Shown: piece after piece, positions 55,812-64,000 of the stretch
Position numbering within the stretch: position 1 is the first letter of the stretch
How the letters are laid out: every line of letters begins with the position of its first letter
Origin: Scedosporium boydii
Taxonomy: Eukaryota; Ascomycota; Sordariomycetes; Microascales; Microascaceae
Assembly (NCBI GenBank): GCA_002221725.1
Contig: NJFT01000022.1
Location: 235,370-299,369 of the forward strand
Length of the DNA stretch: 64,000 bases
Direction of reading: 5' to 3'
Position numbers and translations under genes: made by a program
The notes under the pieces: generated by a model
The model's database searches: none
What the model saw: only the letters and a program-made list of their open reading frames with translations
Told to the model about the DNA's origin: nothing

Positions 55812-58800
55812 ATGACTGCGCTGAGGTGGCTGCTTTGCCAGCAGCAGCGAAGACAGCTGCATTTCGGCAAGGCCGCTCTCGCTGTTCCAGAAACACCTGC
55901 CGTCTTTCCCTTTGCCTTTCCGACCACCACAAAATTTCAGACGCAGCTCCCAGATGTATACGTATCTAACCGCGATTTTCCGCCGCCTTATCTCCTGCCA
56001 GCTGTTATCGCCCCGACCGCGGCGTTGACTCATCCTTGTCCTCCTTGCACTATCGATAATTTTGATAGTTTGCTAGCCCCTCATCGCTCCAGGAACTACC
56101 CCACCACCACCAATTTACACTCCGCCACCGCTGCTCCTACTACACGAAATAATACTCTTGAGATTTCTGTCGCCGCGATACCTTCTCTTTCTTCTTTTTC
56201 CAACAACAGCAACAACATCCGAACGAACCTTACTCCCTCCCGTTTCCGAGCGCGACACCTTTCTTCTATCCTCCGGCGTAACCCTCGACTCTTCTCTACA
56301 CGAAACTACTCGACTCTGCCGACCATGGCGGATAAGTGGACTGGCCAAAAGGTCCGCCAGACTTTCCACAATTTCTTTGCGGAGCGGGGCCATACTATCG
56401 GTATGTTGAAACACCTTGTTTCTTTGTCTTGGGTTCGTGGTGGGTGTGGATATAAACCGCACAACAAACCGTAGCGGCTTGCCTTGTCTGCTGTGTTCGA
56501 GAGCATGTCTCTAGACTGTCGTTTGCCCTGGCCACTGCGGTCGCATGGCTCTCCCCTTGCCTCCTTGACCTTGAGTCACCTCTCTCTTGAGTTTTTAGCC
56601 TTCCCAATCAGCTCTACCAGTCGCACATTGCTCTGTTTCCATTCAATTGCTTGCCAATTCGTCTCGATCTAGCTAACGCTCGCCTCGCCTCCTGCAGTCC
56701 CGTCCTCCTCCGTCGTCCCTCACAATGACCCCACCCTTCTCTTCACCAATGCCGGCATGAACCAATTCAAGCCCATATTCCTCGGAACCGTTGGAAAGAC
56801 GGATGATATGGCGAACCTGAAGCGTGCTGCCGATACCCAAAAGGTACTCATATCGTTCTCCTCTCCAATGGCAAGGTTCTGCGAATCGAGATTGCTAATA
56901 TTCTGTCTTACTAGTGTATCCGTGCTGGAGGCAAACATAACGTATGTCGATCTATATCTATGCGCCGCTGTCCTCGAATCTAGACTGACTCTAACTACAA
57001 CAGGATCTCGACGATGTCGGCAAGGATAGCTATCACCATGTAGGTTACGGTACCTCTGACAGCGCCTGGGCGACAACCGCCAAGCTAACAAGCATATTTA
57101 GACATTCTTCGAAATGTTGGGAAACTGGTCCTTTGGTGACTACTTCAAAAAGGAGGCCATCGAGATGGCCTGGGAGCTTCTGACCAAGGTGTACGGGCTG
57201 GATCCTGCGCGCCTCTACGTCACCTACTTCGAGGGCAGCGAGGCCCTTGGGCTTGAGCCTGATGTGGAGGCCAAGGAGCTGTGGAGGTCTGTCGGCGTCC
57301 CCGAAGACCACATCCTTCCCGGAAATGTGAAGGACAACTTTTGGGAGATGGGTGACCAAGGCCCTTGCGGTCCCTGCAGTGAGATCCACTACGACAAGGT
57401 TGGCGGTGGTCGCAATGCATCTCACCTCGTCAACCAGGATGACCCTCTCGTGGTCGAGGTCTGGAACATCGTTTTCATCCAGTTCGATCGCCAACAGGAC
57501 AAGAGCTTGAAAACCCTTCCCGCCAAGCATATCGACACCGGAATGGGTTTCGAACGTCTTGTTTCCGCCCTCCAAGACACCACCTCTAACTACGCCACTG
57601 ACGTGTTCACTCCTCTCTTCAAGCAAATACAAGAAGTCACTGGCGCCCGGCCGTACAGCGACAAGTATGGAAAGGATGATGCCGACGGCATCGATACCGC
57701 CTACCGTGTTGTTGCCGACCACATCCGCCTCTTGACCTTCTCCATCGCTGACGGTGCTGTGCCCAATAACGACGGCCGCGGTTACGTCGTCCGCCGAGTC
57801 CTCCGTCGTGGTGCCCGCTATGCCAGGAAGTACTTCAATACCGAGATTGGGGCCTTCTTCTCCAAGATCCTTCCGGCCTTGGTGCAGCAGATGGGTGAGG
57901 AGTTCCCCGAGATTGTCAAGAAGCAGCAGGATATTCAGGAGATCCTTGATGAGGAGGAAGTCGCCTTCGCTCGTGCTCTGGACCGTGGTGAGGTGCAATT
58001 CGAGAGGTACGCCAAGGATGCGCTCGCTAGGGAGGACAAGAAGCTCGACGGTGCTCTTGTCTGGCTTCTCTACGAGACCTTCGGGTTCCCCGTCGATCTT
58101 ACCAAGTTGATGGCTGAGGAGAAGGGACTTAACATTGATGATGCCGAGGTCGAGGTTGCGCGCGAGAAGGCCAGGGAAGCTAGCAAGGTCGTCAAGGATG
58201 CGGTCCAGACTTTCAGCAAGCTCAATGTCCACCAGATTGCCGAGTTGGAGCAGCAATTCGCCATCGAGCGGACGGACGACGACGCCAAGTACCGCAAGGA
58301 GGAGATTGCCGGCAAGGTTCAGATCATCTTCGACGGCAAGGCTTTCGTCAAGTCCACTAAGGACCTCCCCCCCAACACGCCTATTGGCGTTCTTCTCGAC
58401 AAAACCAACTTCTACGCCGAATCCGGTGGTCAGGTTGCTGATACCGGCAGGTTAGTCATTGATGGCTCCACTGAATTCAAGGTTCTCGATGTCCAGGCCT
58501 TCGGCGGGTACATCGTACACAACGGCTACCTCGAGTACGGCCAGCTCTCCGCCGGAGATGAGGTCGTTTGCGATTACGATGAGCTCCGGAGATCGCCTAT
58601 TCGAAATAACCATACCAGCACCCATATCCTTAACCACTCTCTAAGGGAGGTCCTCGGAGACGATGTGCACCAGAAGGGTTCCCTCGTCGATGCGGACAAG
58701 CTCCGCTTCGACTTCTCGCACAAGACCGCCGTTACCCTTCCCGAGCTCAAGAAGATTGAGGATCTCTCGAATGAATGGGTCAAGAAGAATGTCAAGATCT

Positions 58801-59757
58801 ACGCCAAGGACCTCGACCTCGACGTTGCTAGGTCCATCGAGGGATGCCGTGCCGTCTTCGGCGAGACTTACCCCAACCCCGTCCGCCTCGTCTCGGTCGG
58901 CATGGACATCGACAAGATGGTCGCCGACCCTAAGAATCCCGAGTGGCACAAGTACAGCATCGAGCTGTGCGGTGGCACCCACGTTGACCAGACCGGCATC
59001 ATCAAGGACTTCATCCTTGTCGAGGAGTCCGGCATCGCCAAGGGCATCCGCCGCATCATCGCCTACACCGGCGACGCCGCCCACGAGTGCCAGCGCATCG
59101 CCGACGACTTCTCCAAGCGTCTCGATGCCCTCGAGAAGCTCCCCAACGGACCCGAGAAGGAGCAGGCCGTTAAGACCACCGGCGTCGACCTCTCCCAGCT
59201 TACCATCTCCACGCTGACCAAGGATGCGTTGAAGAAGCGGTTCGAGAAGATTTCTCAGGCTGTTCTCGCTGAGCAGAAGAAGCGCCAGAAGGCTGAGTCG
59301 AAGACGGCCATGGACGCCGTTCTTGAACATTTTAAGAAGGATGAGGAGGCGAAGTGGTTCGTTGGGCGGTTGCCGATTTCGGCTAATGCCAAGGCTATCT
59401 CCGAAGTTGTCAACTATTACAAGTCTAAGGATAAGGAGAAGTCGGTGTATCTCTTTGGTGGCAGCAAGGAGGAAGGCGCTGTCTGTCATGCCGTCTACGT
59501 TGGAACTGTAAGTTTACTCTATACCTGGGCCTATATCTTACGAAATCCACCCTTACTGACTTTTTTTTCCCCTTCAACAGCATCTCGCCTCTAACGGTGT
59601 TACCGCCGAGGCCTGGGCTACCAGCGTGACGGAGGTCATTGGCGGCCGCGCCGGCGGCAAGGAGCCCACGAGGCAAGGACAGGGTGCCAAGCCCGAGCTT
59701 ATTGATGATGCTGTCTCCGTCGCTGCGAAGTGGCTCGAGGAGAAGCTCAAGTTGTAA
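55812..59757 (+). CDS. ala1: Alanyl-tRNA synthetase, with in-frame upstream extension for a possible mitochondrial form
   Basis: Exons ..56400, 56698-56843, 56915-56941, 57004-57039, 57102-59507 and 59581-59757 encode 955 residues from ATG 56325 ([10 protein letters not shown]), normal for cytosolic AlaRS. An in-frame ATG at 55812, with no stop between, would give 1126 residues; the last part ([25 protein letters not shown]) looks like a mitochondrial presequence. The enzyme charges tRNA-Ala. Visible: [20 protein letters not shown] in the catalytic core, [15 protein letters not shown], editing-domain HTSTHIL and [13 protein letters not shown], then a C-terminal C-Ala domain with [19 protein letters not shown]. 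Two micro-exons (27 and 36 nt) sit early in the catalytic domain. The extension fits the dual cytosolic/mitochondrial use of one AlaRS gene known in yeast. Confidence 0.95.
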
Positions 59758-60216
59758 AATATTATGATGACGGTTGGGGGGGGTTCCTGTGTGTTAATTT
59801 AGAAGAAAACCGGAATGAGATATATATCCCTTCTCATACCTCGTGATTTTAGAGTGTTCATGGGTTTACAAGGAAGCTGGGAAGGGGATTTTCGTCGAGG
59901 AGGAGACGAATTGTAAATATAAAGCATGTCAAGACATTGTCACTTCTTATCGTCTCTCAAGCTTCATTGAGTGTCTGGTCCATGGCAAAAGAATCGGGTA
60001 TATTCTATATTATGGGAGAGAGACAGAGCCAGTCCCCTTGCCCACTTCCGTGTCTTTTTTGCTCTCTATCCATTTTCATTCCCGCTATTTATACAAAGTT
60101 TCTTTACAACACATCGACCTCAACGCCTCTTAAACGGAGGGAGAGGAGAGGAGCAGGGGGGTTGTTATTACAACCCCAGCTAGTAAAAAATCAAAAAGAA
60201 GAAAAAAAATCCGTTA
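59758..60216. other. Convergent 3' region (AlaRS / NDUFAF7-like)
   Basis: 459 bp of AT-rich 3' sequence with A-run near 60186-60210. No gene. Confidence 0.5.
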
Positions 60217-61924
60217 TTACAGGGTAAACATGACGCTGGCATTCTGGTAATAGCTTAACAGGGGATTCTCCCCCGTTCGCGTCTCGGTATCCTCGACGAA
60301 GGCCCAGCGGCGCATGTACTCCTCGTGGGTGAGCACGCGGGTGAGTTTTCCCGTGATGGCGCGGTAGATGGATTCCGTGATTTGGAAGTCTGTGGGGAAG
60401 AGGATGTCGAAGTAGCCTTGGTGGACCTGTTTAACCGCTTTCGGTCAGCGTATCAACTCGGAAAAGAGAAAATGTGTGATAAAAAAGTTGAGTAAGATAC
60501 ATACCAAGGGCGTCCGCACGGGAATCATCCTCCTCTCGAACCGAGTCTGCACAACAGGGGCATTCAACCCCTTAATAGCCTGAGGAAGAGAGTGGAAATC
60601 CGAAGCTAGTAGCCTATGCCCGGGGAAGTACCTCTCCAAAACCTCGAAGAACTGCAGGAGCCTTGTGGGGATATATTCAGGCTCGGAGAGGTTTCCCGCC
60701 AGCGGCATATTCTTCTGCAACTTCCTCAGGAAAGGATGCGAAGGGTAAGGGTGAGGATAGCGCCCGCCCGTGGCAACATGACGAACGCGGAAGAAGCGCG
60801 CGGCGACGGGATCTAGCTCCGGCGTGTAAAACTCGTAAAAGTCGCCGTCGGAATCGACGAGGACGACGGCCTGCATCGGCGCCTCGGTCTCGAGATCGTA
60901 CCGGATGCCGTCGTGGGGAAAGTTATCCCAGACCTCCATGGCGAGGAAGAAGCACGGCGACGGCACGCTCTCCCTCCAGTCGAAGATGGACTTGTTGATG
61001 ATCTCGACCTTGTCGGCGTGGTCGCCCGCGAGGTTCTTCGCCTGCAGGGCCGCCAGCGACGAAGATATCTCAATCACGCGATACTTTGTGCGGTCGTACA
61101 CCGACGGGTCCATGTCGCGGATATAATCGAGAATATTACGCATGAGCGTGCCGCGCCCGGCTCCCATCTCGTAGATGATGAGGTCGTGGTAAGGGTATGA
61201 GGTCAAGTGGTAGTTGGCGACGAGGTACCGCGCGATGGCCTCGCCGTAGTAGGGGCGGAAGAGCTCGGTGGGCGTGTGCCAGAGCTGGCGCGTGGGGTTC
61301 TCGACGCCTTCGGCTAAGTCGAGGCGGTCTTCGAATTCGGTGTAGCGTCGGCTTAGCTCGGAGTAGAACTCGATGTTGTCGCGCATGGCGGGGAAGTTGA
61401 AGGGTTCGCCGGGGCTGAAGATGACGGCTTCTTTGGAGAAGTAGCCGTAGTGGGGGTTGTATAGACTGTCTACATAGGGGTTTAGTGTTTCCGTTTACGA
61501 AGCTTCCTGGGGAACCTGTGCATAGTTCTTCTTCCCCTCCTTCCCACCTCCCGCCCAAGCACTCACCCTCTATAAAATCCCGGAGCAGCATCTTCACCCT
61601 CCTCGGCCTCTGCTTATGCGTCCGTAAATCCTTCGCCGTAACCATAGGAAACGTCTCAAACTCCGATATCCTGTCCTCCGGTAATAGATCGCTGCGCTGC
61701 TGCCACCGTCCATCGTTCCCCTTCTTCTTGTCCCTGCCACCCGTTGCTGCTGCAGTCGCAGCGGCGGCTCTCCGAGAGGACATGTGACGCCTGCATGGGT
61801 CTGCGGTGGTGGTGCTGCGCCAAGGGGCCGTCGGTCTTATCCTCGAGAGTGACCGTCTCGTGGCCCGGCAGGCCGGTTGTTGAAAGAGTTGCCGGATGAG
61901 GCCGGCCATGATCGGAGAGTCCAT
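60217..61924 (-). CDS. NDUFAF7/MidA-type mitochondrial SAM-dependent methyltransferase
   Basis: Minus-strand exons 61567-61924, 60505-61469 and 60217-60426 give 510 residues. The start MDSPIMAGLIRQLF is the first ATG; the N-terminus is Arg/Ser-rich (RRSLSRIRPTAPWRSTTT) and lacks acids, typical of a mitochondrial presequence. The DUF185 methyltransferase core is visible: SLYNPHYGYFSKEAVIF, TPTELFRPYYGEAIARYL, IYEMGAGRGTLMRNILDYI (AdoMet loop), VEIINKSIFDW and FFLAMEVWDNFPHDGI. Human NDUFAF7 and Dictyostelium MidA dimethylate an arginine of complex I subunit NDUFS2 for assembly. The match to spacing and motifs is good, so the same role is likely. It shares a 392-bp divergent promoter with the mcy1-type gene. 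Confidence 0.92.
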
Positions 61925-62316
61925 TCCTCATCCGTCATGAGTCATTGGAAGCATGACTGGCTGGAGAGGTGAGAGGGGGCCCGAAGGAGAGTCGGTCGGG
62001 GATTTTTCAGAATAATGGGCAACTTTTTGTTTTCCCGATTTAGGATTGGCTCTTTGAGAAGAATTGGGGATATCCTGAGCTTGAGCAAGTTTGCTTAGTC
62101 ATACCCAGAAAATTGTACGAGGTACTTTGACTTGGTGCACTCAAACTTCAATTGTTCGAAGACGTCATCTCAGACTGTTGAAATTCATTCTCCTGACTAA
62201 GCTCAGAGCTCTCCCTTTCAAGCTTCAACATGAGAATCCATCTTTTTCTCTCGTGATTCTCTCTCTCTCCGATTCATAGCCCTGATCATGGTGGAATAAG
62301 AAGAGAAACAAAAACA
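61925..62316. promoter_or_regulatory. Divergent promoter (NDUFAF7-like / mcy1)
   Basis: 392 bp between two divergent starts of genes both expected to act at mitochondria, so coordinated control is possible. No TATA box stands out. Confidence 0.45.
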
Positions 62317-63693
62317 ATGTCCCTAAGCGACCATCCCAAGGCCTATGGCACCGCCGCCATAACACTGGCCTTCGTCACAGGTGTCCTCGTGACACTCGGC
62401 TTCAAAGACGTCTACCCCGATCTCGAAAACCGATACCAGCAACGCCGCCGCCGCCGCCAAAGACGAAGAAGCACGATAACACTATCGAAACAGGAATCCG
62501 ATGCGCGCCGCGACAGCCTCTTCTTCTTCGGCGGAGGGCTCGGAGGCGGACCCGTGACGCTGCAGGACCACGAAGCCGTGGAGGTCGACATATCCGCCAT
62601 CGTCGAGGGGCTTGAAGGGTGCATAGGGAACACGCCTCTGGTCAGGATCAAGAGTCTTTCGGAAGCTACGGGGAGGGAGATATTAGCCAAGGCCGAATTC
62701 CTCAATGGCGCCGGAGGAAGTCCCAAGGATCGCGTGGCACTCAACATGATACAGGTCGCCGAGGAGAAGGGTCTGCTCGTTCCCGGTCGAGGAGATACGA
62801 TATACGAAGGTACGGTGGGAAGTACCGGGATTTCACTGGCCACATTGGCTAGGGCGAAAGGTTACAGGGCGCACATTTGCATGCCAGACGATCAGAGCAA
62901 GGAAAAGTCGGACCTGCTGAGACACCTGGGTGCCGTCGTCGAGCGCGTGCCCGTCGCACCGATTACTTCGCCGGGCCATTTCGTCAATCTCGCTAAGACT
63001 CGCGCCAGGGAACACGAGGCCGTTCACGGCGACGGGAGCGTCGGGTTCTTTGCAGACCAGTTCGAGTCGGACGCGAATTACACAGCACACATAAAGACGA
63101 CGGGCCCCGAGATATTTTCGCAGACGGGAGGAGATATAGACGCCTTTATCGCTGGCGCTGGGACGGGCGGGACGATATCCGGCGTCGCCAAGTATCTCAA
63201 GGAGGAGATGAAGCTGAACAACGTGAGGATCATCCTCGCCGACCCGCAGGGCAGCGGGCTGTATAACAAGATTCGCCACGGCGTCATGTACTCGCCCACC
63301 GAGAAGGAGGGCACTCGGAGACGCCAGCAGGTCGACTCCATGGTCGAGGGCGTGGGAATCAACCGCATCACGAACAACTTCGAGGTCGGGAGGGAACTCA
63401 TCGACGATGCCGTCAAGGTGACGGATGACCAGGCCGCGAGGATGGCGCGGTGGCTTGTTGAGAATGATGGCATCTTCGTCGGGAGCAGCAGTGCTGTTAA
63501 CTGCGTCGCGGCTGTCGTGACGGCTATGAAGCTACCACCTGGGAGTAGGCTAATCACCTTGCTCTGCGACTCCGGGACGCGCCATGTCAGCAAGTTTTGG
63601 AAACATATCGGGGAGATGGGGCTGGAGGAGGGGGATGAGGGTGCAGATCTCTTCAAGGCTGTGGGAATAGATGTATCACCAAAAGCGAAATAA
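62317..63693 (+). CDS. mcy1: Cysteine synthase-like PLP enzyme of the mitochondrial outer membrane (Mcy1 type)
   Basis: Single-exon gene of 458 residues from ATG 62317. A membrane segment (TAAITLAFVTGVLVTLGF, about residues 12-29) and a very basic run (RRRRRQRRRS) precede the PLP fold. Core motifs: EGCIGNTPLVRIKSL, the PLP lysine in SPKDRVALN, STGISLATLARAKGY, DQFESDANYTAHIKTTGPEI, AGAGTGGTISGVAKYLKE, GIFVGSSSAVN and CDSGTRHVSKFWK. The family is O-acetylserine/serine beta-replacement enzymes; the N-terminal anchor matches yeast YGR012W (Mcy1) and the fungal 'cysteine synthase 2' group rather than soluble cytosolic cysteine synthases. Exact reaction is not settled by sequence. Confidence 0.94.
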   Translation: MSLSDHPKAYGTAAITLAFVTGVLVTLGFKDVYPDLENRYQQRRRRRQRRRSTITLSKQESDARRDSLFFFGGGLGGGPVTLQDHEAVEVDISAIVEGLEGCIGNTPLVRIKSLSEATGREILAKAEFLNGAGGSPKDRVALNMIQVAEEKGLLVPGRGDTIYEGTVGSTGISLATLARAKGYRAHICMPDDQSKEKSDLLRHLGAVVERVPVAPITSPGHFVNLAKTRAREHEAVHGDGSVGFFADQFESDANYTAHIKTTGPEIFSQTGGDIDAFIAGAGTGGTISGVAKYLKEEMKLNNVRIILADPQGSGLYNKIRHGVMYSPTEKEGTRRRQQVDSMVEGVGINRITNNFEVGRELIDDAVKVTDDQAARMARWLVENDGIFVGSSSAVNCVAAVVTAMKLPPGSRLITLLCDSGTRHVSKFWKHIGEMGLEEGDEGADLFKAVGIDVSPKAK

Positions 63694-63951
63694 ATCTCGT
63701 ACTTCTTGGCGTGTTTGATAAAAAAAAGAAGTCGCAACGTGAGTCTGCCTTTGCAAGGCCTGGATTGAATCTATGTAACGGAAAAAAAGTAGAGTGTTTG
63801 GCTCTAAAAAACCACGACAGAGCTTTCAGTTGCTCATGCTCACTCACAAGCGCACCTCCTCCCCTCTCCTTTCTCAAAGTAAACCACCCCTTGGCCTAGG
63901 GCACCTGATCCTGCCGGAACTCCTTGCAGTGAAACTCATCAGGGGATGAGG

Positions 63952-63953
<2 letters not shown>
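63694..63953. other. 3' flank of mcy1
   Basis: 3' UTR sequence with A-rich patches; no further gene start visible before the A tract. Confidence 0.5.
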
Positions 63954-63995
<42 letters not shown>

Positions 63996-64000
63996 AAAAA
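63954..64000. repeat. Terminal A tract
   Basis: Forty consecutive A, one G, then six A at the right edge of the window. It may be a genomic homopolymer or the end of an assembled contig. Confidence 0.9.

Noticed and set aside
57045..58256. 403-codon open frame antisense to AlaRS
   Set aside because: It lies wholly opposite a conserved coding exon and is a Leu/Val/Asp/Glu-rich shadow of codon bias, with no family motif.

Overview
This is fungal nuclear DNA from a filamentous ascomycete (Pezizomycotina, most likely Sordariomycetes; the exact taxon is not resolved). Genes carry many short introns (about 50-150 nt) with GTAAGT/GTATGT-like donors, CTAAC-type branch points and CAG/TAG acceptors. 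Genes sit singly on both strands, and several families are fungus-specific (WHIM1-type chromatin protein, DUF1770-like, RCR-like, PXA2-type ABC transporter). No operons, rRNA, tRNA, CRISPR arrays or intact transposons were seen. I traced 22 protein-coding genes exon by exon by checking splice phase and family motifs; one (Sec61 beta) has a first exon holding only the ATG.

Layout, left to right: 3' part of a WHIM1-type protein (+); DUF1770-like protein (-) divergent from translation release factor eRF1 (+); HTD2/MaoC-like dehydratase (+); Q/N-rich orphan (+); YAP-binding/ALF4/glomulin-like protein (-); F-box-like protein (+); SET-domain protein with a signal peptide (-); secreted Lys/Gly-repeat protein (-); Bem46/ABHD13 hydrolase (-) divergent from PP1 regulator sds22 (+); D-xylose reductase (-); a 4.7-kb gene desert; peroxisomal half-ABC transporter pxa2 (-); a 5.1-kb gene desert; Psr1/NIF-type phosphatase (+); Sec61 beta (+); a 1407-residue glycosyltransferase with a VPS13-like C-terminal segment and about eight ubiquitin-interacting motifs (+); RCR-like membrane protein (-) divergent from Sfr1/Mei5 (+); acidic orphan (-) divergent from alanyl-tRNA synthetase (+); NDUFAF7/MidA methyltransferase (-) divergent from the Mcy1-type cysteine synthase (+). 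The window ends in a 40-nt A tract.

The genes are mostly housekeeping functions: translation (eRF1, AlaRS), secretion (Sec61 beta), phosphatase control (sds22, psr1), peroxisomal and mitochondrial metabolism (pxa2, HTD2-like, NDUFAF7-like, mcy1), xylose metabolism (xyl1) and meiotic recombination (sfr1). The most notable signals are a canonical intron in the eRF1 3' UTR (predicting NMD-based autoregulation), the glycosyltransferase-VPS13-like-UIM fusion, a 9-mer palindrome-like motif (TACGAAGTA / TACGGAGTA) strongly over-represented in non-coding DNA and concentrated around the deserts, a SET-domain protein predicted to enter the secretory pathway, and a 171-residue upstream in-frame extension on AlaRS that suggests dual cytosolic/mitochondrial targeting.
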